Made by a program: the position numbers and the translations under genes
In this document: positions 45,233-54,933 of the stretch, in pieces
Layout of the letters: every line of letters begins with the position of its first letter
Numbering within the stretch: the first letter of the stretch is position 1
Origin: Mycolicibacterium flavescens
GTDB lineage: Bacteria; Actinomycetota; Actinomycetes; Mycobacteriales; Mycobacteriaceae
Assembly (NCBI RefSeq): GCF_001722335.1
Contig: NZ_MIHA01000012.1
Location: 62,001 to 126,000 of the forward strand
Length of the DNA stretch: 64,000 bases
Direction of reading: 5' to 3'
The notes under the pieces: model-generated
What the model was told of the DNA's origin: nothing
What the model saw: the letters and a program-made list of their open reading frames with translations, nothing else
Database searches by the model: none

Positions 45233-47835
45233 GGCGCCGGCCCGCGGCGGGCGATCGCGGCGAGCTCCTCGCGGGAGCTGGCCCCGACGCGCTGGCACGC
45301 CCGGTAGATGTGCCCCTCGACGCTGCGCACCGACATCACCAGGCGGGTGGCGATCTCGCGGTTGGACAGCCCGGCCACCACGAACTCGACGATCTCGCGC
45401 TGCCGACCGGTCAGCGGCTGGCTGGCGGGCACCCGCAGTGCGGGTGTGCACAGCCCGCCGCAGGCGTCGCTGAGTTCCTTGGCCACCGCGGCGGCGTACA
45501 GGCCGCGTTTGCGTTGCTGGCCGGCGGTGAACGCCACCGCGGCCTGAGCGGCGGCGTCCGCGGCGGCGGCCCGGTCACCGAGCGCGCGGTACTCGTCGCA
45601 GGCCAGCAGCAACTGCTCGCCGTCGCCGGCGGCCAGCGACTCGGCGTGGCGGGCGACGGCGTCGGCCAGCGGCAGATGCAACCGGCCGGCGAGCTCACGC
45701 GCCCGCCCCGCCCGTGACGCATCGCCCCACTGCGCGGCCACCTGCAGGCACCACAGCTCGTGGGTCGGCTGGTCACGCTCACACGCCTGCGACGCCGCCT
45801 CGAGCACGCCGTGCACGGCATCGCCGACGCATCCGTTCGCGGCCTGCGCCCAGCCGGTGGCGATGCTGTGGGCGGTCTGCATGAACAAAAAGTCCTGCGG
45901 GACACCGCATTCGGCGATTGCCTCATCGGCCGGTCCCGGCTCACCCAGTTTCGCGTGGGCCTCGGCCAGCGCGAAGCACGTCGCGGGCCGCAGTCCTGTT
46001 GTCACACCGTGCCGTTCGACACCGGCGAGCGCCTCGTGCAGCAGCTGGACCGCGTCGCGGATGTCGCCGCGCATCAGCGCGGACCCGCCGAGCAGCGACG
46101 CCAGGTTCGCGTAGGCCAGGCTCGGCACCTCGTGCGCCGAGTCGGCGAGACGCTGCGCCATCGCGGCGCATTCGTCGATCCGACCGGTCAGCCGGCAGGC
46201 CCGCGCGTACACGCTGGCGTACCAGAACCGCATGTGCGACGCCTGAAACGACGTCATCGCCCGCTCCAGCGAGGACTCCGCGACCGAGATGAGGTCGTCG
46301 GCGCGGCCCAGCGCGCCCAGCGCCATCGTCAGCGCCACCGAGGCCATCATCGCGTGAAAGTCGGTGAGCTGACCGGAGTTCAGCGCCTCCGACGCCTTGG
46401 CCGCGGCGGTTTCGCACCGCGCCGAAATCGCATCGACGCAGGCCTCGACCGCGAGGCGCGCGAACCGGTCGGCGGGGGTCCGCGCATCCAGGGACTCGAG
46501 GATCGCGGCGGCATCGCGGACCCGGCCCAGCATCCAGATCAGGTTGGCCGCGCGCAGCGTCGACCACTGAGCGGCACCGTCGTCGCCGGCGGTGTCTCGT
46601 TGGAGGTCGCGCAGCACCTCTTCGGTCTGCGCGCCCCGGCCCAGCAGCAGCAGGTTCAGCGCGCGCACCTCCGCGGCCTCCGGGGCGCCGGCATCGGCCG
46701 CCGCGCTCGCGAACCGGTCGGCGAGTTCGAGGTCGAGCAGCGTCATCGCATGCTGCGCCGACTGCAGGAACAACGGCGGATCGGCGGGCAGATCGGACTC
46801 GAGGGTGAGCAGCCCGCGCCGCACCGTGGCCTGCATGTCGGGGTCGGGGTCCTTGGCGAGCCGCTCGGCCAGCCGGCCGCGGATCTTGGACAGGTACATC
46901 TCCCCCGCCGCGGCCCGGCGCAGCTCCCCGAACAGCGGGTGGCCCAGCCGTGCCACGAGTTGCCCGCCGCTGCGTTCGACGGTCACCAGCCGCATCTGCT
47001 CGGCGGCTTCGAGGTCGGCCACGTCGACCAGGTCGCTCAGCACGTCGACCGGCAGCGGTTCGCACTGCGACAACGTGTCGACGACCAGCGCGATGTCCGG
47101 GGTCAGCGAGCGCACCTGCCTGCCGACCATGTCGCTGATGCTCTGCGAGACCGCGACGTCGCCGTCCCACATCCACACCCGGGCGGTCAGCCGCATCCGC
47201 CCCGCGTCGACCTGGTCCTTGACGAGCTGGTGCAGGAACAGCGGGTTCCCGCCGGTGAGGTTCCAGAACCGGCGCGCGCTGCGCGCGTCCACCGCGGCTC
47301 CGAGCGCTTCCTCGATCATCGCGCGGGTCGCGTCGACCGACAGCGGCGCGAGGTCCAGCCGGGCCAGCAGCCCGTCCTTCCACAGCGCGGTGATCGCGTC
47401 GGGTTCCTCGGCGCCCGCGCGCACCGTGACGACCAGGCGGGTGGCCCGGTTCTGCGCGAGCTGGTGCACCACGTGCGCCGACAGCCCGTCGAGCAGATGC
47501 GCGTCGTCGACGCCGATCAGCACCCGGCCCTGTCGTTGTTGTGCGACAAAGGATTTGATGAGTTGCCGGATGTTGGGCCACGGATCGGCGCCGACGTCGC
47601 TGAGCAGCGCGGCGAACGCGCCGAGCGGCAGCGCCTTGGCCGACTCGGTGCCGACGATCCAGCTGGTGTGTTCACCGGCGCGCTCGGCGAGGCGCAGCAC
47701 CTCGCGGGCGAGCCGTGTCTTGCCGACCCCCGCAGCCCCGACGATCACGACGCCGGACGTGTTCCCCCCGCTGAACGTGCGGCGAATCCTGGTCAGTTCG
47801 CCGTCACGTCCCGCCAGCGGATCCCCGCTGATCAC
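45226..47835 (-). CDS. Large ATP-binding LuxR family regulator (LAL type)
   Basis: An 869-residue regulator. The N-terminal AAA/NB-ARC-like ATPase has Walker A GAAGVGKT at 33-40 and Walker [12 protein letters not shown] near 97. A long helical TPR-like region follows (about 300-790), then a C-terminal LuxR helix-turn-helix ([36 protein letters not shown], last 60 residues). The GTG start 6 nt after TATAGT gives a leaderless transcript. No homologue lies at this place in M. tuberculosis. Its target may be tap or the divergent FAD oxidase, but that is unproven. Confidence 0.88.
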   Translation of the reverse strand: MISGDPLAGRDGELTRIRRTFSGGNTSGVVIVGAAGVGKTRLAREVLRLAERAGEHTSWIVGTESAKALPLGAFAALLSDVGADPWPNIRQLIKSFVAQQRQGRVLIGVDDAHLLDGLSAHVVHQLAQNRATRLVVTVRAGAEEPDAITALWKDGLLARLDLAPLSVDATRAMIEEALGAAVDARSARRFWNLTGGNPLFLHQLVKDQVDAGRMRLTARVWMWDGDVAVSQSISDMVGRQVRSLTPDIALVVDTLSQCEPLPVDVLSDLVDVADLEAAEQMRLVTVERSGGQLVARLGHPLFGELRRAAAGEMYLSKIRGRLAERLAKDPDPDMQATVRRGLLTLESDLPADPPLFLQSAQHAMTLLDLELADRFASAAADAGAPEAAEVRALNLLLLGRGAQTEEVLRDLQRDTAGDDGAAQWSTLRAANLIWMLGRVRDAAAILESLDARTPADRFARLAVEACVDAISARCETAAAKASEALNSGQLTDFHAMMASVALTMALGALGRADDLISVAESSLERAMTSFQASHMRFWYASVYARACRLTGRIDECAAMAQRLADSAHEVPSLAYANLASLLGGSALMRGDIRDAVQLLHEALAGVERHGVTTGLRPATCFALAEAHAKLGEPGPADEAIAECGVPQDFLFMQTAHSIATGWAQAANGCVGDAVHGVLEAASQACERDQPTHELWCLQVAAQWGDASRAGRARELAGRLHLPLADAVARHAESLAAGDGEQLLLACDEYRALGDRAAAADAAAQAAVAFTAGQQRKRGLYAAAVAKELSDACGGLCTPALRVPASQPLTGRQREIVEFVVAGLSNREIATRLVMSVRSVEGHIYRACQRVGASSREELAAIARRGPAPH

Positions 47836-47907
47836 GGCGGAACTATATCCCGCGGTACGTGCGGGCGCGCGGATTTTGTGCGCCAGGAATGCTCGTACGA
47901 TTGCCGT

Positions 47908-49287
47908 GTGGATGCAGGGCATGTGAGCGGCGCACTGGGCGACCTGATCGCCGCACTGCCCGACGGCACCGTCGTCACCGATCCGGACGTGCTGGGCTCC
48001 TACCGCCACGACCGCGCCTTCGACCCGGGCGCAGGCACGCCGCTGGCGGTGGTGCGGCCGCGCGCGACCGAACACGTCCAGGCCGCGCTGCGGTGGGCGA
48101 GCACCCACAAGGTCGCGGTGGTGCCGCGGGGTATGGGCACCGGGCTGTCCGGTGGGGCGTCGGCGCTAGACGGTGCGATCGTGCTGACGACCGAGAAGAT
48201 GCGCGAGATCACCGTCGACCCGGTGACCCGCACCGCGGTTGTGCAGCCCGGGCTGCTCAACGCCGAGGTGAAGAAGGCCGTCGCCGAGTACGGGCTGTGG
48301 TATCCGCCAGACCCGTCGTCGTTCGAGATCTGCAGCATCGGCGGCAATGTCGCGACCAACGCCGGCGGGTTGTGTTGCGTGAAGTACGGCGTCACCACCG
48401 ACTACGTGCTCGGCTTGGAGGTGGTGCTCGCCGACGGCACCGCGGTGCGGCTCGGCGGCCCGCGGCTCAAGGACGTCGCCGGGCTGTCGCTGACCAAGCT
48501 GTTCGTCGGCAGCGAGGGCACGCTCGGGGTGGTGACCGAGGCGACGCTGAAACTCCTTCCCGCACAACCGGCGGCGTGCACCGTCGTGGCGAGCTTCGGA
48601 TCGGTCGAAGCGGCCGCCCGGGCCGTCGTCGCGATCACCGGCAAGATCCGCCCGTCGATGCTCGAGTTCATGGACGCGGTGGCGATCAACGCCGTCGAGG
48701 ACAAGCTGAAGATGGGCCTGGACCGCGGCGCGGCCGCGATGCTGGTGGCCGCCTCCGACGCCCGGGGGCCCGCGGGCCATTCCGACGCGCAGTTCATGGC
48801 TGATGTGTTCACCGAACACGGTGCCGCTGAAGTGTTTTCGACCTCGGACCCGGAGGAGGGCGAAGCGTTCGTCGCCGCGCGCCGGTTCTGCATCCCGGCG
48901 GTCGAGCTGAAGGGTTCGCTGCTTCTGGAGGATGTCGGCGTGCCGCTGCCCGCACTGGCCGACCTGGTCGGCGGGATCGCGAAGATCGCGGCCAACCACG
49001 AACTGCTGATCTCGGTGATCGCGCACGCCGGCGACGGCAACACCCACCCGCTGATCGTCTACGACCCCGCCGACGCGGCGATGACCGAACGCGCGCACCT
49101 GGCGTTCGGCGAGATCATGGATCTGGCGGTCGGCCTCGGCGGCACGATCACCGGCGAGCACGGTGTCGGCCGACTCAAGCGGCCGTGGCTCGCGGGGCAG
49201 ATCGGACCCGAGGCGATGGAGCTCAACCGGCGGATCAAGCAGGCGTTGGACCCGGACAACATCCTCAACCCGGGCGCGGCTTTCTAG
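47908..49287 (+). CDS. FAD-linked oxidase, glycolate/lactate dehydrogenase type (Rv1257c homologue)
   Basis: A 459-residue flavoprotein of the GlcD/D-2-hydroxyacid dehydrogenase family. PCMH FAD domain: VPRGMGTGLSGGASAL near 72-87, PPDPSSFEICSIGGNVATNAGG near 131-152, GSEGTLGVVTEATLKLLP near 201-218. C-terminal cap: AHAGDGNTHPL near 372 and GGTITGEHGVGRLKRPWL near 411-428. It oxidises a 2-hydroxy acid; the electron acceptor is unknown. GTG at 47908 with TACGAT 6 nt upstream. Confidence 0.9.
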   Translation: MDAGHVSGALGDLIAALPDGTVVTDPDVLGSYRHDRAFDPGAGTPLAVVRPRATEHVQAALRWASTHKVAVVPRGMGTGLSGGASALDGAIVLTTEKMREITVDPVTRTAVVQPGLLNAEVKKAVAEYGLWYPPDPSSFEICSIGGNVATNAGGLCCVKYGVTTDYVLGLEVVLADGTAVRLGGPRLKDVAGLSLTKLFVGSEGTLGVVTEATLKLLPAQPAACTVVASFGSVEAAARAVVAITGKIRPSMLEFMDAVAINAVEDKLKMGLDRGAAAMLVAASDARGPAGHSDAQFMADVFTEHGAAEVFSTSDPEEGEAFVAARRFCIPAVELKGSLLLEDVGVPLPALADLVGGIAKIAANHELLISVIAHAGDGNTHPLIVYDPADAAMTERAHLAFGEIMDLAVGLGGTITGEHGVGRLKRPWLAGQIGPEAMELNRRIKQALDPDNILNPGAAF

Positions 49288-49349
49288 GCCGAGCAGACGC
49301 AAAATGCCCCTTTTCGCGGCACTTTTAGGGCATTTTGCGTCTGCTCGCC
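49288..49349. repeat. Palindromic intergenic repeat, family A copy 3
   Basis: The most perfect copy: GAGCAGACGCAAAATGCCC and its exact complement (20-bp arms when the adjacent C/G pair is counted), with a centre containing TTTTCGCGGC. It begins at the base after the FAD oxidase stop and ends 12 bp before the cyp130 -35. It could work as a terminator between the two genes. Confidence 0.85.
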
Positions 49350-49360
49350 AGGGAACGTGC

Positions 49361-49390
49361 TTGACACAGATCTGGGGAATGTCGTACCAA
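49361..49390 (+). promoter_or_regulatory. cyp130 promoter
   Basis: -35 TTGACA (49361-49366), 18-bp spacer, -10 TACCAA (49385-49390), six bases before the ATG at 49397. The transcript would be leaderless and would include the TetR gene downstream. Confidence 0.6.
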
Positions 49391-49396
49391 TGAGAC

Positions 49397-50650
49397 ATGA
49401 CAGCTGCTCTGTCTCACGGTTCGCCGGTGCGGTTCCAACTGGCCGGGGCTGACACCTGGGCCGACCCGTGGCCGATGTACACGGCGCTGCGCGACCACGA
49501 CCCGGTCCACCACGTGGTCCCCGACGACCGGCCCGACAGTGCCGAACCCGGGGACTACTACGTGATGAGCCGGCACGCCGACATCTGGGCCGCCGCGCGC
49601 GACCACGAAACCTTCTCCTCGGCGCAGGGGCTGACGGTCAACTACGGCGAACTCGACCTGATCGGGCTGGCCGACAACCCGCCGATGGTCATGCAGGACC
49701 CGCCGGTGCACACCGAGTTCCGCAAGCTGGTGTCCCGGGGCTTCACGCCGCGCCAGGTCGAGGCCGTCGAACCCAAGGTGCGCGAGTACGTCGTCGAACG
49801 GATCGAACGGCTGCGCGCCGACGGCGGCGGCGACATCGTCGCCGAACTGTTCAAACCGCTGCCGTCCATGGTCGTCGCGCACTATCTCGGCGTACCCGAA
49901 GCCGACCGCGGCAAGTTCGACGGCTGGACCGACGCGATCGTCGCGGCCAACACCACCGAAGGCGGGCTGGGCGGCGCGCTGGAGACCCTTGGCGACAAGC
50001 TCGGCGAGATGATGGCGTACTTCACCGCGCTGATCGAGAAGCGGCGCACCGAACCGGAGGACGACACGGTCTCGCACCTGGTGGCCGCCGGCGTCGGCGC
50101 CGACGGCGACATCGCGGGCGTGCTGTCGATCCTCGCGTTCACGTTCACCATGGTCACCGGCGGCAACGACACCACCACCGGAATGCTCGGCGGCTCCGTG
50201 CAACTGCTGCACCAGCGGCCCGACCAACGCCGGCTGCTGACCTCGAACCCGTCGTTGATCCCGGACTCGGTCGACGAGTTCCTGCGGCTGACGTCGCCGG
50301 TGCAGATGCTGGGCCGCACCGTGACCCGCGACGTCACGGTCGAAGGTGTGACGATCCCCGAAGGCCGGCGCGTCATGTTCCTCTACGGGTCCGGCAACCG
50401 CGACGAGCGCCAATTCGGCGACGATGCAGGCGAACTCGACGTCACCCGCAAGCCTCGCAACATCCTGACATTCAGCCACGGCGCGCACCACTGCCTGGGT
50501 GCGGCGGCCGCCCGCATGCAGTCGCGGGTGGCGCTGACCGAACTGCTCACCCGGATACCCGATTTCGAGGTCGACGAGGACGGCATCGTCTGGTCCGGCG
50601 GCAGCTACGTGCGCCGGCCGCTGTCGGTGCCGATGACGGTGATCCGCTGA
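49397..50650 (+). CDS. cyp130: Cytochrome P450 CYP130-type
   Basis: A 417-residue P450. The I-helix oxygen motif GGNDTTTG near 256-263, the K-helix ExxR in SVDEFLRLTSP near 293, and the haem loop FSHGAHHCLGAAAARMQ with the ligand Cys366. There is no membrane anchor; electrons must come from ferredoxin and its reductase encoded elsewhere. Position before a TetR gene matches M. tuberculosis Rv1256c (cyp130)/Rv1255c. The natural substrate is unknown. Confidence 0.9.
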   Translation: MTAALSHGSPVRFQLAGADTWADPWPMYTALRDHDPVHHVVPDDRPDSAEPGDYYVMSRHADIWAAARDHETFSSAQGLTVNYGELDLIGLADNPPMVMQDPPVHTEFRKLVSRGFTPRQVEAVEPKVREYVVERIERLRADGGGDIVAELFKPLPSMVVAHYLGVPEADRGKFDGWTDAIVAANTTEGGLGGALETLGDKLGEMMAYFTALIEKRRTEPEDDTVSHLVAAGVGADGDIAGVLSILAFTFTMVTGGNDTTTGMLGGSVQLLHQRPDQRRLLTSNPSLIPDSVDEFLRLTSPVQMLGRTVTRDVTVEGVTIPEGRRVMFLYGSGNRDERQFGDDAGELDVTRKPRNILTFSHGAHHCLGAAAARMQSRVALTELLTRIPDFEVDEDGIVWSGGSYVRRPLSVPMTVIR

Positions 50651-51234
50651 TGGCCGGTGACTGGCTGGCGGCGAGGCGCACCGAGGTGGCCGCCGACCGC
50701 ATCCTCGACGCCGCGGGCGAACTGTTCGCCGAGAAGGAGGCGGCGACCGTCGGGATGCACGAGATCGCCTCGGCGGCCGGGTGTTCGCGGGCCACGCTGT
50801 ACCGCTACTTCGAGAACCGCGACGCGCTCTACACCGCCTACGTGCACCGCGAGAGCTACCGGCTCTACCGCGAGATGACCGAGCAGATCAACGCGGTCAC
50901 CGATCCGCGTGACCGGCTGATCGAGGGCATGCTGGCCTCGCTGCGCAACGTCCGCGAAAGCCCCGCGCTGGCATCGTGGTTCGCCACCAGCCAGCGACCG
51001 ATCGGCGCCGAGATGGCCGAACAGTCCGAGGTGATCAAGGCGCTGACCGAAGCGTTCATCATCTCGCTGGGCCCCGACGAACCGGATCTGGTGGGACACC
51101 GCGCCCGGTGGCTGGTGCGGGTGATGACCTCACTGTTCCTGTTCCCGGGCCACGACGAGGAGGACGAGCGCGCGATGCTCGAGGAGTTCGTCGTGCCGAT
51201 CGTGCTGCCGGGCGCGCGCGAGGCCACCGCCTAG
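50650..51234 (+). CDS. TetR family regulator (Rv1255c homologue)
   Basis: A 194-residue regulator. HTH at about 12-60 (VAADRILDAAGELFAEKEAATVGMHEIASAAGCSRATLYRYFENRDAL). The start overlaps the cyp130 stop by one base (TGATG), so it is co-translated with cyp130 and probably controls that operon. Stop shared with the convergent gntR gene (CTAG at 51231-51234). Confidence 0.9.
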   Translation: MAGDWLAARRTEVAADRILDAAGELFAEKEAATVGMHEIASAAGCSRATLYRYFENRDALYTAYVHRESYRLYREMTEQINAVTDPRDRLIEGMLASLRNVRESPALASWFATSQRPIGAEMAEQSEVIKALTEAFIISLGPDEPDLVGHRARWLVRVMTSLFLFPGHDEEDERAMLEEFVVPIVLPGAREATA

Positions 51235-51866
51235 TTCTCGGGGTGCTCCCCGGCGGCGTACATGCGCAGCCGCACCTCGCGTGCCCCGAACATGTGGTGC
51301 TCGGCGATACGGCGCGCGGACTCCCCGTCGCCGGCCTCGATCGCGCCGAGCAGTTCCTCGTGCTCGCGCAGCACCGCATCCCACCGGTCGCCGTGGGTGA
51401 GCGTGGTGGTGGGATACCGGACCAGGTGAATGTTGAGCCGGCGCAACAGATCCACCAGCGTCGGGTTGTGGCTGGCCGTCCACACCGCTTCGTGGAAGCG
51501 GCGGTTGGCGGCCGCTTTCGCCTCGGGGGTGTCCTCGGCGTCGATCATCGCCTGCTGCGCCGACCGCAGCCGCGTGCGGTCCAGTTCGGTCGCCCGCTCG
51601 GCCGCCGCCTTGGCCGCCGCCCCCTCCAGCGTGATCCGCACCTCGTAGATGTCGAGGATCTCCTCGGGCGAGGACGTCCGCACCCGGACCCCGCGCGGCG
51701 CCCGTTCGACGAGCGCCTCGATCTCCAGGCGGTGCAATGCTTCCCACACCGGTGTGCGGCTGCGACCGAACTCGGCGGCCAACGCGTTCTCCGACAGCAC
51801 CTGCCCCGGGGCGAACCGCCCGGTGAGGATCGCCTCGCGCAGTTCGTCGTACAGACTCGTGGCCAC
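51231..51866 (-). CDS. GntR/FCD family regulator of the tricarboxylate module
   Basis: A 211-residue FadR-subfamily regulator. Winged HTH at about 5-66 (SLYDELREAILTGRFAPGQVLSENALAAEFGRSRTPVWEALHRLE) and an FCD ligand domain with metal-binding His residues (DIYEVRITLEGAAA, NRRFHEAVWTASHNPTL, EHEELLGAIEAGD, AEHHMFG). FCD proteins often sense carboxylates. It starts 16 bp after the tcuA stop, in one operon with it, and most likely controls the divergent tctCBA genes. Confidence 0.88.
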   Translation of the reverse strand: MATSLYDELREAILTGRFAPGQVLSENALAAEFGRSRTPVWEALHRLEIEALVERAPRGVRVRTSSPEEILDIYEVRITLEGAAAKAAAERATELDRTRLRSAQQAMIDAEDTPEAKAAANRRFHEAVWTASHNPTLVDLLRRLNIHLVRYPTTTLTHGDRWDAVLREHEELLGAIEAGDGESARRIAEHHMFGAREVRLRMYAAGEHPEN

Positions 51867-51882
51867 CGTCCGTCCTCTCGCG

Positions 51883-53349
51883 CTAGGCCAGGCGGCCGGC
51901 GCGCCGACCGAACACCATACCCGCGGCCAGTCCCGACCCACCCGGGTAGTTGCCGCTGAACAGCCCGCCGAGGGCCTCACCGCACACCAGCAGGCCGGGG
52001 ATCGGGTCACCGGAGGTGTCGAGCACGCGGCCGTCGACGTCGCCCTTGAGCCCGCCGAAGGTGAACGTGATCCCGCATGTGACCGGGTAGGCGTAGAACG
52101 GCGGCGTCTGAAGTGGCGTGGCCCAGTTGCTCTTCGGCGGGTCCACCCGTGCCGCGCGGCCGTCCTTGACGGTGGGGTCGAACGGGATGGACGTGTCGAT
52201 CGACGCGTTGTACTCGGTGATCGTCGCGACGAACTGGCGCTCGTCGACGTCGAGCGCACGCCCCAGTTCCTCGAGCGAGTCGGCCTGCACCACGCTGATG
52301 CCCGGCATGTCGTACTCCTCGCTGCGCAGCATCGGGCGCAGCGTCGCGTCGAAGACCTGGTAGGCGATCGAGCCCGGCTGTTTGAGGATCCGCTCGCCGT
52401 ACTTCGCGTAGGTGTAGTTGCGGAAGTCGGCACCCTCGTCGACGAACCGCTTCCCGTCGCGGTTGACGATCACGCCCAGCGGATAGCTCTGGCGGGTGAG
52501 CCGGTTGGTGAGTTCGCGGTTGGACTCGTTGTCCGGTGTGAACGCATCCCACTGGACGCTGTGCGCCGTCGACCAGTCGCCGCCCTCGGCCGCGCCGATC
52601 GCCAACGCCGCCGCAATCATGTCGCCCGTGTTGTACGGCGTGCCACGGACTTTGGCGTTACCCCAGCCCGGGCCCAGGAACTGCTCGCGCCACTGCGGGT
52701 TGGATTCGAAACCGCCCGAGGCCAGGACCACGCTGTCGGCGGTCAACCGTGCCTGCCCCGCGTCCTGCTCGACGTCCACCCCGACGACGCGGCCGTTGTC
52801 GACCACCAGACCCGTCGCGCGGCACCCGTAGCGGACCTCGGTGCCGAGTTCGGCCGCGACGCGGGTGTGGTCGGCGATCAGTCCCTCACCGCCCCCGACG
52901 TTGCCGACGTGCAGCCCGCCCCAGAACAGGTAGCTGCCGTCCGGGCGCGCGTAGGCCTGGCGCTCGTACATCAGCCGGTAGCGCAGCCCCAGTGAGTGCA
53001 GCCAGCGCACCGCGTCCTGCGCCTCGGTGACCAGCACACCGGCCAGCTCGGCGTCGGTGCGGCCCTCGGTGACCTTCACCAGGTCGGCGAGATACTCCTG
53101 GGAGCTGTAGGGCGGCACCTCGGTGCGGTCGTGGCGCTCGTCGGGTTCGATGAAGTCGAGGAGGTCGGGCAAACCCGCGTGGTTGATCCGGGTCGCTCCG
53201 GCAGTGAAAAAGCTGTTGCCCCCGGCCATTTCGGCGGTGCCGCGCTCGAGCAGCACGACACGTCTGCCGCGCTGGGCGGCCGCGTGGGCCGCCGAGAACC
53301 CGGCGTTGCCGCCGCCGACCACGACGACGTCGTACGCGGCTGCAGTCAT
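51883..53349 (-). CDS. tcuA: FAD-dependent tricarballylate dehydrogenase-like protein (TcuA)
   Basis: A 488-residue flavoprotein of the fumarate reductase/succinate dehydrogenase family. FAD motif DVVVVGGGNAGFSAAHAAA near 6-24, GGNSFFTAGATRI near 45-57, ADSVVLASGGFESNP near 207, and the C-terminal GLLVCGEALGGLFSGNYPGGSGLAAGMVFGRRAG. TcuA oxidises tricarballylate to cis-aconitate in Salmonella. Its linkage to TctCBA here supports a tricarboxylate substrate. No TcuB electron-transfer partner is adjacent, so the electron route is open. Confidence 0.82.
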   Translation of the reverse strand: MTAAAYDVVVVGGGNAGFSAAHAAAQRGRRVVLLERGTAEMAGGNSFFTAGATRINHAGLPDLLDFIEPDERHDRTEVPPYSSQEYLADLVKVTEGRTDAELAGVLVTEAQDAVRWLHSLGLRYRLMYERQAYARPDGSYLFWGGLHVGNVGGGEGLIADHTRVAAELGTEVRYGCRATGLVVDNGRVVGVDVEQDAGQARLTADSVVLASGGFESNPQWREQFLGPGWGNAKVRGTPYNTGDMIAAALAIGAAEGGDWSTAHSVQWDAFTPDNESNRELTNRLTRQSYPLGVIVNRDGKRFVDEGADFRNYTYAKYGERILKQPGSIAYQVFDATLRPMLRSEEYDMPGISVVQADSLEELGRALDVDERQFVATITEYNASIDTSIPFDPTVKDGRAARVDPPKSNWATPLQTPPFYAYPVTCGITFTFGGLKGDVDGRVLDTSGDPIPGLLVCGEALGGLFSGNYPGGSGLAAGMVFGRRAGRLA

Positions 53350-53389
53350 GGCCGCCCCTCCCGAAACCTTGTGCCGAACGACCACGAGT

Positions 53390-53405
53390 GTATACATTTG
53401 CATAC
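53390..53405. promoter_or_regulatory. Probable GntR operator GTATACATTTGCATAC
   Basis: A 16-bp palindrome of the form GTATnCAnnTGnATAC in the 80-bp region between the divergent tcuA and tctC genes, 25 bp before the tctC start. It is the only clear dyad there and is AT-rich. FCD-type GntR proteins bind short dyads of this size. Confidence 0.6.
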
Positions 53406-53429
53406 GCACGTCGACCAAAGGTTGTTTCG

Positions 53430-54416
53430 ATGACACTTCTACGTCGGTGGGTACCGGCCGTGGTCGCGGTTGCGGCCACCGTGGCGATCGTGGTGACGGC
53501 GCCCAACGACGACGCGACCGCGGAGAACCCCCTGGGCGGTCAGCAGCTGCGGATCATGGCTCCCGCGTCGCCCGGCGGCGGGTGGGACCAGACTGCGCGG
53601 GCCATGCAGGAGTCGCTGCGCGAAATCGTCGGGCGCACCGAGGTTTACAACGTCTCCGGCGCTGGCGGCACGATCGGCCTCAGCCAGTTCGTCCGCTTCG
53701 ACGGCGACCCGTCACAGCTGATGGCCACCGGCTTGATCATGGTCGGCGCGGTCGTCGCCAACCACTCCCCGTACTCGCTGGACGACACCACCCCGCTGGC
53801 CCGGCTGACCACCGACTACCAGATCATCGTCGTGCCCAAGGACTCGCCGCTGACCACGCTGGCCGACGTCGCCGACGCCATGCGGGCCGATCTGCGCGCG
53901 GTCTCGATCGCGGGCGGTTCGGCCGGCGGCGCCGAGCAGATCCTCGCCGGCCTGATGGCCAACGCGGTCGGAGCCGATCCGTCGCAGCTTTCCTACGTGG
54001 CCCATTCCGGCGGCGGCGAGATGCTCAGCACCCTGCTGTCCGGCCGGTCGACGCTGGCCATCTCGGGCGTCTCGGAGATCCAGCCGCAGATCGACTCCGG
54101 CGAGGTTCGGGCGCTGGCGGTCTCCAGCCCCGAACGGTTGGACGGGCTACCCGACGTGCCGACGATGCGCGAGGCCGGCATGGACGTCGAACTGCAGAAC
54201 TGGCGCGGTGTCGTCGCGCCCAAGGGAATCACCGACGAGCAGGAGTCCGCATTGGAGACGGCGCTGGTCGACATGACGAAAACCCAGACATGGCAGGACA
54301 TCCTGGCCGACCGCGGCTGGGGTGAGGCGACGCTGGCAGGTGAGGAGTTCGAGGTCTTCGTGCGCGAGGAGCAGGCCCGGGTCAAGCAGGTGCTCGACGA
54401 GATCGGCTTGGGGTGA
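53430..54416 (+). CDS. tctC: Tripartite tricarboxylate transporter binding protein TctC
   Basis: A 328-residue periplasmic-type binding protein (Bug family). N-terminal signal MTLLRRWVPAVVAVAATVAIVV; the mature domain has LRIMAPASPGGGWDQTARAMQ near 42-62 (the conserved substrate loop), NVSGAGGTIGL near 76, VAHSGGGEMLSTLLSGR near 192 and QNWRGVVAPKGI near 255. No lipobox Cys is visible, so it is either secreted or membrane-tethered by the uncleaved helix. ATG at 53430 has AAAGG nine bases upstream. First gene of tctCBA. Confidence 0.88.
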   Translation: MTLLRRWVPAVVAVAATVAIVVTAPNDDATAENPLGGQQLRIMAPASPGGGWDQTARAMQESLREIVGRTEVYNVSGAGGTIGLSQFVRFDGDPSQLMATGLIMVGAVVANHSPYSLDDTTPLARLTTDYQIIVVPKDSPLTTLADVADAMRADLRAVSIAGGSAGGAEQILAGLMANAVGADPSQLSYVAHSGGGEMLSTLLSGRSTLAISGVSEIQPQIDSGEVRALAVSSPERLDGLPDVPTMREAGMDVELQNWRGVVAPKGITDEQESALETALVDMTKTQTWQDILADRGWGEATLAGEEFEVFVREEQARVKQVLDEIGLG

Positions 54417-54422
54417 TCGGAA

Positions 54423-54932
54423 ATGACTGACACACAGCAGGACTCCGAGGCCGAGGCGTCCGGCCAAGACGACCGCGCCACCGTGCTGGCGTCGGCGGCG
54501 TTCGGCGCGCTGATGGTGATCGCGGCCGTCCTGGTGATCGTCGACGCCGCCCGGCTCCCGGAGACGAACGCCGCGGTCGGGCCCGCGGTGGTACCGCTGC
54601 CGGTGGGCGCGCTGCTCGGCGTGATCGGCGCCGCGCTGCTGGTGCAGTCGCGGATGAAGTGGGCGCAGGCCGAGACCGGTCGGCCCTATCAGGCGCGGGC
54701 CGGTCTGCGGCTGCTCGCGATGGTCGCCGCGCTGGTGCTCTTCGCGGTGCTGCTACCGGTTCTCGGCTATGTGGTCAGCTCCGCGGCGCTGTTCGTCGCC
54801 GCGGCGATGCTGCTCGGCGCACCGGCGTTCTGGCAAACCGTCGCCTACGGCTGGGCGCTGGCCGCGATCGTGTTCCTGGTCTTCGACCGGCTGATCGGGC
54901 TCACCCTGCCCGCCGGGCCGTGGGGGTTCTGA
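54423..54932 (+). CDS. tctB: Tripartite tricarboxylate transporter small subunit TctB
   Basis: A 169-residue membrane protein with four predicted helices (about 23-40, 55-75, 95-112 and 115-155). It ends [16 protein letters not shown], the typical TctB C-terminus (…LP.GPW/…). It begins 6 bp after tctC and ends one base before tctA, so it is fully operonic. It forms the membrane complex with TctA. Confidence 0.85.
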   Translation: MTDTQQDSEAEASGQDDRATVLASAAFGALMVIAAVLVIVDAARLPETNAAVGPAVVPLPVGALLGVIGAALLVQSRMKWAQAETGRPYQARAGLRLLAMVAALVLFAVLLPVLGYVVSSAALFVAAAMLLGAPAFWQTVAYGWALAAIVFLVFDRLIGLTLPAGPWGF

Positions 54933-54933
54933 C

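Noticed and set aside
45760..47907. Long plus-strand open frame preceding the FAD oxidase
   Set aside because: It is antisense to the LuxR regulator and only its last part, from the GTG at 47908, is the real FAD oxidase.
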